The translations under genes and the position numbers were made by a program. Of a stretch of DNA of 11,949 bases, positions 1 to 6,038 are shown piece by piece; positions within the stretch are counted from its first letter, which is position 1, and each line of letters begins with the position of its first letter. The stretch lies in contig DAIEPS010000035.1 of assembly GCA_027348305.1 (NCBI GenBank), positions 1 to 11,949 on the forward strand. Direction: 5' to 3'. The notes below the pieces were generated by a model. It saw only the letters and a list, made by a program, of their open reading frames with translations. It made no database searches and was not told where the DNA came from. This DNA comes from Anaerolineaceae bacterium. Its GTDB lineage: Bacteria; Chloroflexota; Anaerolineae; Anaerolineales; Anaerolineaceae.

Positions 1-37
1 CAGCCAACAATCCAACGATAAACAGGACTGATTCCAT
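1..37 (-). CDS. Second ABC permease of the importer operon (5' fragment, runs off the window)
   Basis: Only the first 12 codons lie in the window, reading MESVLFIVGLLA, which is the start of a hydrophobic membrane segment. The ATG shares its A with the TAA stop of the preceding permease (TAATG, one-base overlap), which indicates translational coupling. A GGAGG-type ribosome binding site lies inside the end of that upstream gene, about seven bases before the ATG. BMP-type importers normally have two different permeases encoded side by side, so this is inferred to be the partner that completes the membrane channel (NupQ/RnsD-like position). The identity rests on operon position and the hydrophobic start only, because the body of the gene is outside the window. 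Confidence 0.7.
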   Translation of the reverse strand, partial: MESVLFIVGLLA

Positions 38-1092
38 TATTTAACCCTCCGGATGCGGAAGTTTTGCAGAACAAAGAGGGATAAGGTGACCAGGAGTAAT
101 GTGGATTGAACCACATCTCCCAGGTATACAGGCACACTCATGACTCGAGAAACGGTTTGAGCGCCAGTATCGATAAGTCCAAGGAAGAGGGCAGCAATGC
201 CAACTCCGAACGGATTCAAACCGCCTAATGTGGCGATGATGACACCTGTGTATCCCAGTCCGTCTGAGATGGCATCGACCAGATGGAAGTGAATACCTGC
301 CACTTCACCGGCACCAGCCAGACCTGCAATGCCACCGCTGATCAAGGCAACCAACAACATGGTCTTGTTGACCTTGATACCTGCAAACTTCGCACCTTCT
401 TTACTTAGCCCAACAGCTCGCATCTTTAAACCAAAGGAGGTGCGATTGATCACAAACCAAATGATCAGGATGACCACCACAGCCACGATTATGCCAAAAT
501 GCAAACGGGTGCGGGGGATCAGTTTAAAGAAAGTGGTTCCGGCTGAAATTTCAGGGCTTTGCGGCCACATCGAAACCGGGTTGCGCCATGGACCATTTAA
601 GAGGTAGCTGGTCACATTAAGCACGATCGAATTCATCAACAATGTCGTCACAATTTCATCCACGCCAAGTTTAACTTTCAGCAAGGCGGATGGCAAAGCC
701 CAAAGCAGACCCCCCGCGAAACCACCGAGGATCATGGCAGGAATGCCAAGAATGGGTGAAACATCTTTAAGCGTGGTGCCCACAAAAGTGGCCACGATGG
801 CGCCTGCGTAGAGCTGACCTTCGGCGCCGATATTCCAGTAGCCGCCTTTGAAGGCAAATGCCACCGCTGCGCCTGTCAACAACAGCGGAGTGGATTTAAC
901 CAACACCTCAATGGCGCTGGATTTACTGGCCAGTGGTGCAATGAGGAAGTTATAGTACGCCGTAAACGGGTTTGCTCCGGCCATCAAGATGACGATGGAA
1001 GTAATCAGAAAGGTGACCGGGATGGCAATGATGGGCAAAAGTGTCCGCATCCAAACTGGAGCAGGAGCACGTTCGATCTTTAATTTCTGCAT
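37..1092 (-). CDS. ABC transporter permease, BMP/nucleoside-type importer (BPD_transp_2 family)
   Basis: A 351-residue integral membrane protein, the usual length for the first permease of NupP/RnsC-like importers. It would form half of the membrane channel through which substrate delivered by the BMP lipoprotein is moved into the cell. Visible features are a hydrophobic N-terminal helix at about residues 17-39, the family-typical motif NIGAEGQ at 87-93, a cytoplasmic-loop-like stretch EIVTTLLMNS around 146-155, a long hydrophobic helix at about 199-215, and Gly-rich C-terminal helices at about 245-310. The start is supported by AAAGG about seven bases upstream of the ATG. It begins 19 bases after the ATPase stop and ends overlapping the next permease start by one base, so it is co-translated in the operon. 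Family assignment is firm. Substrate (purine nucleosides or related compounds) is inferred from the family only. Confidence 0.92.
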   Translation of the reverse strand: MQKLKIERAPAPVWMRTLLPIIAIPVTFLITSIVILMAGANPFTAYYNFLIAPLASKSSAIEVLVKSTPLLLTGAAVAFAFKGGYWNIGAEGQLYAGAIVATFVGTTLKDVSPILGIPAMILGGFAGGLLWALPSALLKVKLGVDEIVTTLLMNSIVLNVTSYLLNGPWRNPVSMWPQSPEISAGTTFFKLIPRTRLHFGIIVAVVVILIIWFVINRTSFGLKMRAVGLSKEGAKFAGIKVNKTMLLVALISGGIAGLAGAGEVAGIHFHLVDAISDGLGYTGVIIATLGGLNPFGVGIAALFLGLIDTGAQTVSRVMSVPVYLGDVVQSTLLLVTLSLFVLQNFRIRRVK

Positions 1093-1111
1093 AGTGTCTA
1101 CCTTTCCAATC

Positions 1112-2599
1112 TTAAGCAGCGGACCCGGCCATCATCAGGCCGAGCTTTTCTGCTGTGGCTTCCTGGGCAGATAAAATACCCATGATGCGGCCACCATAGA
1201 TGACAGCGATGCGATCAGAGAGTGCCATGATCTCTTCAAGGTCTTCTGAAAGCAGCAAAACAGCTGCTCCGCCGTCACGTTGTTCCAACAGTGTTGAACG
1301 GACGTAATCTGTGGCTCCGACATCCAGGCCACGTGTGGGCTGGCTTGCGATAACAATACGTGGATTTTGGCTTAGGGTGCGTGCCAACATCACTTTTTGC
1401 ATGTTACCGCCAGAAAGCGTTCGAACGCGGTCGCCTGGATTGGCTTTGATATGGAAAGATTCAATCAATTCTTTTGCATTTTTTTGGATCTTTGCGTAAT
1501 CAAGAATGCCATTTTTCACAAATCTATCAAGCTGGTCCAGAACCAGGTTTTCAGCGACTGAAAGTTCACCAACCATATTCGCATGGCGATCTTCGGGGAT
1601 GCGGCCCACTCCAGCAGCACACACACAACTTGTATCTGCGTCTGATAAGTCCACATCGCCTGCGATTATTTTTCCGCTGGTGATCTTCTGTGTACCGCAC
1701 AGCACGGCAGAGAGTTCGGTCTGGCCGTTACCAGAAACGCCCGCCAACCCTAAAATTTCACCCTGATGAACTTCCAGAGAGACATCTTTTAATGCTGGCA
1801 GACCTTTCTTATCAACGGCGCAGATCTTATCGATCTTTAACTCAAGTTTGCCCTGTTCGCGTTGGCCCTGACGTTTGACGCCGAAATTTTCGCGTCCGAC
1901 CATCATGTTGGCCAATTCTTTCAGGTTGGTATCTGCCACTTTGACGTTGCCTGATAATTTTCCATCTCGCAAAACAGTCACCTGGTTGCAGATCTGCATG
2001 ACTTCATTCAAGTGATGGCTGATGAAAATTACCGAAAGCCCGGTTTTCTGAAGGCGGGTAAGTGCCTCAAACAATACTTCCACCTCTTGCGGAACCAAAA
2101 CCGCGGTCGGCTCATCCAGGATGAGAACCCTGGCGTCGTGATAAAGCGCTTTCAAAATCTCAACACGCTGGCGTTCGCCAACGGATAAATGTTTGATCAG
2201 GGCTTGGGGTTTTACAGGAATGCCAAAGCGTTCTGAAGCTGCAGCAACTTTTTTCTCAACTTCAGCGAGATTCAAAGTAAGGCTTCCGCTTTCACCCAAA
2301 ACCATATTTTCAGCTACTGTTAGTGTTGGTACCAAAGTAAAATGCTGAGTGACCATACCGATGCCCTGTTTGATCGCATCTTTGGGAGAATGGATCGCAA
2401 CAGGGGATTCATTAATGAAGATCTGGCCTTCATCTGCATTGTATAGTCCATATAAAATGCGCATTAGGGTGGTTTTACCGGCCCCATTTTCCCCCAACAA
2501 CGCATGTATCTCACCTTGTTCCAAAGTAAAATCGACGTGATCGCTTGCCACAAGATCGGCAAATCTTTTTACGATACCCTTCATTTGAACAGCGTGCAT
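1112..2599 (-). CDS. ABC transporter ATP-binding protein with two NBDs, BMP/nucleoside importer
   Basis: A 495-residue cytoplasmic ATPase made of two fused nucleotide-binding domains, the standard architecture and size of NupO/RnsB/RbsA-like subunits. It would power the two permeases encoded downstream. NBD1 (about residues 4-235) is intact: Walker A GENGAGKT at 36-43, signature LSVGE at 138-142, Walker B ending LILDEP with Asp162 and Glu163, and switch His at about 195 (ISHH). NBD2 (about 252-490) is degenerate: the P-loop reads GVSGNGQTE (287-295) without the Lys, and Walker B reads IVIASQPTRGLD with Gln at the catalytic-Glu position, while LSGGN (395-399) is kept. Such a weak second domain is common in this family, so I do not read it as decay. 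The start has GAGG six bases upstream. A second in-frame ATG five codons later is possible but has a poorer upstream sequence. Confidence 0.93.
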   Translation of the reverse strand: MHAVQMKGIVKRFADLVASDHVDFTLEQGEIHALLGENGAGKTTLMRILYGLYNADEGQIFINESPVAIHSPKDAIKQGIGMVTQHFTLVPTLTVAENMVLGESGSLTLNLAEVEKKVAAASERFGIPVKPQALIKHLSVGERQRVEILKALYHDARVLILDEPTAVLVPQEVEVLFEALTRLQKTGLSVIFISHHLNEVMQICNQVTVLRDGKLSGNVKVADTNLKELANMMVGRENFGVKRQGQREQGKLELKIDKICAVDKKGLPALKDVSLEVHQGEILGLAGVSGNGQTELSAVLCGTQKITSGKIIAGDVDLSDADTSCVCAAGVGRIPEDRHANMVGELSVAENLVLDQLDRFVKNGILDYAKIQKNAKELIESFHIKANPGDRVRTLSGGNMQKVMLARTLSQNPRIVIASQPTRGLDVGATDYVRSTLLEQRDGGAAVLLLSEDLEEIMALSDRIAVIYGGRIMGILSAQEATAEKLGLMMAGSAA

Positions 2600-2611
2600 T
2601 TGTGCACCTCG
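2593..2611 (-). promoter_or_regulatory. Ribosome binding site and small hairpin over the ATPase start codon
   Basis: Read on the minus strand, the GAGG ribosome binding site (2610-2607) is followed by GTGCA, a CAAA loop and TGCAC. This perfect 5-bp inverted repeat (2607-2603 with 2598-2594) overlaps the ribosome binding site edge and takes in the T and G of the ATG start at 2599-2597. A helix this short could modestly lower ATPase translation. The pairing is visible in the sequence, and the effect on translation is inference. Confidence 0.35.
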
Positions 2612-2635
2612 AAGTCAACAAAGATATTTGCATAT

Positions 2636-2700
2636 TGATGATTAGGGCTAGAAAGCGAAGCTTTCCCTTGCGGAAAAAACTTCGCTTTCCTTAACCATCA
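2636..2700 (-). repeat. Stem-loop 2 in the lipoprotein/ATPase spacer
   Basis: A perfect 10-bp inverted repeat, GAAAGCGAAG (2651-2660) and CTTCGCTTTC (2680-2689), encloses a 19-base loop. The flanks also partly match: 2636-2647 resembles the reverse complement of 2689-2700, so an imperfect longer stem is possible. On the minus strand the right arm is not followed by a T-run, so it does not look like an efficient intrinsic terminator. A role in transcript processing or stability between genes is inferred. Confidence 0.6.
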
Positions 2701-2703
2701 ATT

Positions 2704-2753
2704 ATCAGGCCTTCACATAGTGGAAATATCTAAGGCTTATGAAAAGGCCTGAT
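2704..2753 (-). repeat. Stem-loop 1 directly after the BMP lipoprotein stop codon
   Basis: A perfect inverted repeat, TCAGGCCTT (2705-2713) with AAGGCCTGA (2744-2752), extended to 10 bp by the A/T pair 2704/2753, encloses a loop of about 30 bases. In the direction of transcription it begins only a few bases after the TAA of the lipoprotein gene, a position expected of a 3'-end protecting or processing hairpin. No T-run follows, so full termination is unlikely. Function is inferred from position. Confidence 0.55.
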
Positions 2754-2756
2754 TTA

Positions 2757-3788
2757 TTAGTTGGAGCCAGCAGGTTGGGCTTCGTCAACATCCACACGGA
2801 ACATACCACTCATGATGTCAGCCTGTTTGGCTTTGACAGCTGCGAGGAGCTCGGCAGGGATCTTGCTCTCAGTATTGTGGTAGGGAGCCAATGAAGCGCC
2901 ACCCTTGCTCATCATGGAGAAGTCCTTGAGGTCTTGGGCAGTGAACGTACCTGCGGTGACCTGTTTGATCAGGTATTCAACTGTTGGGTCCATATTCCAG
3001 ACAGCGCTGGTGACAACATAATCAGGAGCAAGTTCGTTCTGATCGCTCATGTTTCCAAAAGCAAAGAGTTTCTTTTCAGCAGCAGCATCAATAACACCGA
3101 AGCGTTCTGCATAGAGAACATCAGCGCCATTGTCGATCATGGCCAAGGCAGCTTCTTTTGCAGCAGCAGGATCGAACCAGCTGTTGATGAAGGAGACCAT
3201 GACTTCAGCGTTGGGATTTTGGGCTTTGGCACCGGCGATGAATGCGTTGGCCAAGCGATTGACTTCAGGTACGGGCATGGCGCCGACGATACCGATCTTG
3301 TTGCTTTTTGTTAAACCACCAGCCAGCATACCCATCAGGTAAGCAGGTTCGTGGATCCAGTTGTCAAAAACTGCAACGTTGGGTTCGCTGGGGCCTGAGC
3401 CGGAACCAAAAGCGAAAGCGATTTCGGGGAAATCTTTGGCAACACGGCGAACGGCTTCTTCGTTACCGAAGGCATCACCCATAATGAGGTTGGGTTTCTG
3501 TCCTTCGCAAACTTCGCGTAAGACACGTTCCATATCGCCAGAGTAACCGATGTTCTCCTGGTAAGTATATTCGATCTTGCCGGCATCTGCGGCTTTTTGA
3601 AGAGCAGCATGGATAACACCATCCCAGGGTTCTTCGATCGGGGTGGCATAGGCGCCGAAAACTTTGATGAGACCTGAACCAGCAGCAGCGGCTTCAGGGG
3701 CGGCAGTGGGGGCGGCTTTAGCGCAGGCAGACAAAACAAAGGTTAAAGCTACCAGAATTGTTACAACGAACATCAATTTCTTAGACAT
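2757..3788 (-). CDS. BMP-family substrate-binding lipoprotein of an ABC importer (PnrA/Med-like)
   Basis: A 343-residue lipid-anchored binding protein that captures substrate outside the membrane for the importer encoded downstream. A short basic N-terminus and hydrophobic segment (residues 5-19) lead to the lipobox LSAC, with the lipidated Cys at 22. An Ala/Pro-rich tether follows (about 23-38). The mature domain shows BMP-family signatures: DAFGNEEAV around 105-113, KIGIVGAMPVPEVNRLANAF at about 164-183, FIAGAKAQNPNAEV in the same region, the SWFDPAAAKEAALAMIDNGADVLY stretch (203-226), and an AVWNMDP segment near 262-268. Length is typical. The start is firm: GGAGGAG lies about three bases before the ATG. 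It is first in the operon and separated from the ATPase gene by two stem-loops. Purine-nucleoside binding is the best-known family role, but ligand residues cannot be assigned by eye, so the substrate remains open. Confidence 0.92.
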   Translation of the reverse strand: MSKKLMFVVTILVALTFVLSACAKAAPTAAPEAAAAGSGLIKVFGAYATPIEEPWDGVIHAALQKAADAGKIEYTYQENIGYSGDMERVLREVCEGQKPNLIMGDAFGNEEAVRRVAKDFPEIAFAFGSGSGPSEPNVAVFDNWIHEPAYLMGMLAGGLTKSNKIGIVGAMPVPEVNRLANAFIAGAKAQNPNAEVMVSFINSWFDPAAAKEAALAMIDNGADVLYAERFGVIDAAAEKKLFAFGNMSDQNELAPDYVVTSAVWNMDPTVEYLIKQVTAGTFTAQDLKDFSMMSKGGASLAPYHNTESKIPAELLAAVKAKQADIMSGMFRVDVDEAQPAGSN

Positions 3789-3962
3789 CGTTCTCCTCCA
3801 AAGTATTTATAAGGTGGTTTAGAAATATCTACTGCAGACAAAAAACACGCTAAGTCTACTTTCACCTCCTTTCGGATATGGATATATGTCTTGTGATATC
3901 TGGTAAGTCTAAATGTGAGTATCTATATGCCAAACTTCGGCATTATTAATATATTAATTATA
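3789..3962 (-). promoter_or_regulatory. Probable promoter and long leader of the importer operon
   Basis: A perfect TATAAT lies on the minus strand at 3962-3957. The -35 is weak: only T-rich sequence sits at 16-17 bases, and TTGTTC is 23 bases away. A start near 3950 would give a leader of about 160 bases. The leader holds a small hairpin (TGCC/GGCA around 3937-3951), a perfect Shine-Dalgarno-like AAAGGAGGTG (3872-3863) without a nearby ATG, a 6-bp hairpin including one G-T pair (GTAGAC 3859-3854 with GTCTGC 3839-3834) whose loop contains six Ts, and the real GGAGGAG site next to the lipoprotein ATG. The eight-base TAAGTCTA occurs twice (3851-3858 and 3904-3911, plus-strand reading). Regulation by the leader is inferred. 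I do not recognise a known riboswitch. Confidence 0.45.
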
Positions 3963-4168
3963 GAGACTTTTGTCGGATAAAAAAGGAACAAAGGTAATAT
4001 TAATTTGTAACTGAATTCCATATTATCCAGTAAATGCAACTATTATTTCATTTTTGATGATCAGACAGCAACATATTTTATGACAATGAATCATGAAAAA
4101 CCATGAATTTTGCGTAAAACTTGATCAATTCGAATATTTAGCTGGCAACGAATCCATTTTTCCACAGT

Positions 4169-4186
4169 GGTGATAAACTTATCATC
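4169..4186 (+). promoter_or_regulatory. Candidate operator palindrome before the exporter pair
   Basis: TGATAA, the two-base spacer AC, and TTATCA form a perfect 14-base palindrome at 4171-4184. The flanking bases 4170/4185 (G-T) and 4169/4186 (G-C) can extend it. It ends five bases before the ATG at 4190 and takes the place where a ribosome binding site would be expected. A dimeric repressor site is the simplest reading, because heterodimeric exporters are often controlled by local repressors. No regulator gene is adjacent in this window. It could also be a chance AT-rich palindrome. Confidence 0.35.
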
Positions 4187-4189
4187 CAT

Positions 4190-5947
4190 ATGACTGAAAT
4201 CACTGCTGAGTTTACACTCCCCCAAAGCTATAAGACCGACCGCAGTTCACCCGCACGTTGGATTTTTTCGCATGCCATCCATCAATGGCCGATCGTTTTG
4301 ATTTCCCTGGCTGGTGCGCTCGGTAATGCCGGGCTTCTCGCCATTATCCAGGTAAAGGTGGGTGAGGCGTTTAACATTGTTTCGGCTAAAGTTTTTGACA
4401 ACAAGGCGTTGATAGCTGTCACGATCGTGATCCTGGCTTGTTCGGTCGGACGCGGCGTGCTGCAATTTTCACGGAATTTCGGTTTTGAATTCATTGCCCA
4501 GCGTATTGAACGCGCTGTCCGCCGGGAACTCTATACCAGCCTGTTGGGAAAGAGCATGACCTTTCACAATCTTCAGCCGGTGGGTGATACCATGGCACGC
4601 GCGACCAACGATGTTCGCGAGGTTAACTTTTTATTCAGCCCTGGTTTAAACATGGTGGTAGGCTCTCTCACTTTCTTGATCTTTCCGGTGGTCGCTGCAC
4701 CCCGTTATGATATGCAGTTGATCATTGTTCCTGCGGTTTTCATTGTGCTCTACTTTTTTGCGTTGCGTATATACATGCGCGGATTGGCTCCCATAACCGA
4801 GGAAGTACGCGAATCGTTTGGCGCACTAAATATCCGTTTGTCTGAATCACTGGATGGCGTTGAAACGGTCAAAGGGTCTGCACGGGAGTTGGCTGAGATC
4901 GCACTTTTCAAGCAGAACGTCAAACGCTATAAAGATGCCTCTGTGGAGCAGGGGAACAAGGAAGCCCGTTTCTTGCCGCTGTTGCTTTACGGCATTGCAT
5001 TAGCCGCCGGTCTTTTACATGCCTTGCTGCTTTTCCGCGCTGGCAGGATCGATATCGGCGAAGTGGTGGGATACTTTGGTCTGTTGTTGATGTTGGATTT
5101 TCCAACGTTTGCATCATTATGGGCATATTCCAAGATCTCGCTCGGTCTGGCCGGAGCAAAACGGATTCTTGAAGTCATGAACCGCGAAGATAATCTCGAC
5201 CAGAATGCGCTGGGATACGCTCAACCCATGCGCGGTGAAGTCGAGTTTCGCGGGGTTACCTTCCGTTATGCGGATGGTGAACCGGTGCTCGATAAAATCA
5301 GTTTTCAAGTCAAACCCGGGCAAACCGTAGCCATAGTGGGCCAAACCGGATCAGGTAAAACATCATTGGCGCGTTTGATCAACCGCACTTATGATGTCAG
5401 CGATGGTCAGGTGCTGGTGGATGGTGTGGATGTTCGTGATTGGAACCTTGAGAACCTTCGCCGCAACATTTCCATCATCGAGCAGGACATATTCCTTTTC
5501 TCACGTTCGATCGCTGAAAATATCGCCTTTGGCAAGCCCGGTGCCACCCAGGAAGAAATAGAACGAGCTGCCAGAGCAGCCCAGGCGCATGATTTTATTG
5601 AAACCTTTGCTGAGGGTTACCAGACAGTAATCGGTGAACGCGGAGTCACCCTGTCTGGCGGACAGCGCCAGCGGTTAGCCCTGGCAAGAGCCTTTCTCAC
5701 TGATCCACGCATCTTAATGCTTGACGATTCCACCAGTGCGATCGACTCGGCCACCGAAGACAAGATCCAACGCGCTATTTATGCCGCGGCAAAGGGACGC
5801 ACGACTTTTATCATTACTCACCGCCTGTCCCAGATCCGCTGGGCTGATTTGATCCTGGTCGTCAAGGGCGGGGCGCTGACCGCCGCCGGCACACATGATG
5901 ACCTGATGCGCACCAGTGATGCATATCGGAAGATATTTAGTGAATAA
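4190..5947 (+). CDS. ABC half-exporter with degenerate catalytic site (heterodimer subunit 1)
   Basis: A 585-residue half-transporter with an N-terminal six-helix membrane domain (helices at about 33-53, 73-92, 152-172, 176-193, 263-283 and 289-312) and a C-terminal ATPase domain (about 350-585), the MsbA/BmrC/TM287-like layout. ATPase motifs are Walker A GQTGSGKT (384-391), Q-loop Gln432, a canonical LSGGQ (488-492), Walker B Asp512, D-loop SAID (516-519) and switch His544. The catalytic position 513 is Asp (codon GAT at 5726-5728) instead of Glu, a hallmark of the degenerate subunit in heterodimeric exporters. It would pair with the next gene's product and export an unknown substrate, drug or lipid-like by family. 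The ATG at 4190 gives a normal N-terminus, but no Shine-Dalgarno sequence is seen, and a palindrome occupies that position. No other in-frame start lies close upstream. Confidence 0.93.
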   Translation: MTEITAEFTLPQSYKTDRSSPARWIFSHAIHQWPIVLISLAGALGNAGLLAIIQVKVGEAFNIVSAKVFDNKALIAVTIVILACSVGRGVLQFSRNFGFEFIAQRIERAVRRELYTSLLGKSMTFHNLQPVGDTMARATNDVREVNFLFSPGLNMVVGSLTFLIFPVVAAPRYDMQLIIVPAVFIVLYFFALRIYMRGLAPITEEVRESFGALNIRLSESLDGVETVKGSARELAEIALFKQNVKRYKDASVEQGNKEARFLPLLLYGIALAAGLLHALLLFRAGRIDIGEVVGYFGLLLMLDFPTFASLWAYSKISLGLAGAKRILEVMNREDNLDQNALGYAQPMRGEVEFRGVTFRYADGEPVLDKISFQVKPGQTVAIVGQTGSGKTSLARLINRTYDVSDGQVLVDGVDVRDWNLENLRRNISIIEQDIFLFSRSIAENIAFGKPGATQEEIERAARAAQAHDFIETFAEGYQTVIGERGVTLSGGQRQRLALARAFLTDPRILMLDDSTSAIDSATEDKIQRAIYAAAKGRTTFIITHRLSQIRWADLILVVKGGALTAAGTHDDLMRTSDAYRKIFSE

Positions 5948-5950
5948 AGA

Positions 5951-6033
5951 AGGGATTGGTGAATAGTAATTAGTAATTTGGAAAACCATATTAATTGTTT
6001 TTCCTAATCCCTAATCACGAATCACTAGTAACT
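5951..6033. repeat. Degenerate heptamer repeats in inverted arms between the exporter genes
   Basis: The left arm is four consecutive 7-base units: AGGGATT (5951), GGTGAAT (5958), AGTAATT (5965) and AGTAATT (5972). The right arm is four units of the complementary type: AATCCCT (6006), AATCACG (6013), AATCACT (6020) and AGTAACT (6027). The inner ends also pair: GGAAAAC (5980-5986) with GTTTTTCC (5997-6004, one extra T). The consensus on one strand is close to AGTGATT. The whole forms an imperfect long hairpin filling nearly all of the spacer. Short tandem heptamers are known from cyanobacterial genomes and similar filamentous bacteria. Whether this one is dispersed in the host genome cannot be told here. 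Confidence 0.7.
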
Positions 6034-6038
6034 AAACT

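Larger units (their letters stand above)
3789..4189. other. Divergent intergenic region, AT-rich, no gene seen
   Basis: This 401-base region separates the minus-strand importer operon from the plus-strand exporter pair. It is clearly richer in A and T than the flanking genes. No open reading frame with a convincing start and ribosome binding site is present, and no tRNA or other known RNA gene is recognised. The left half holds the importer leader and probable -10. The right half (about 4000-4189) must carry the exporter promoter, but I could not identify a convincing -35/-10 pair there. It does hold a palindrome immediately before the exporter start. Confidence 0.7.

Noticed and set aside
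1112..1860. Decay of the second ATPase domain (missing P-loop Lys, Gln for Glu)
   Set aside because: Such changes are typical of the second NBD in BMP-type and related tandem-NBD importers, so this is a family trait and not a pseudogene sign.
2601..2625. Internal promoter for the ATPase gene based on TTGACT near 2620 (minus strand)
   Set aside because: The hexamer is too close to the start codon and no -10 element fits behind it.
2651..2690. Intrinsic terminator ending the lipoprotein transcript
   Set aside because: The stem is good but no T-run follows on the minus strand; the T6 stretch lies inside the loop. The ATPase gene downstream also needs readthrough.
3791..3865. Leader peptide gene starting at the GTG after the AAAGGAGGTG motif
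   Set aside because: The GTG overlaps the Shine-Dalgarno-like motif and no ATG or TTG sits at a proper distance. The frame is short with an ordinary composition, so it is kept only as a possibility in the findings.
3850..3990. Purine (guanine/adenine) riboswitch in the leader of a nucleoside importer
   Set aside because: The context is attractive, but the conserved purine-riboswitch core (the two interacting loops and junction residues) could not be found on the minus strand.
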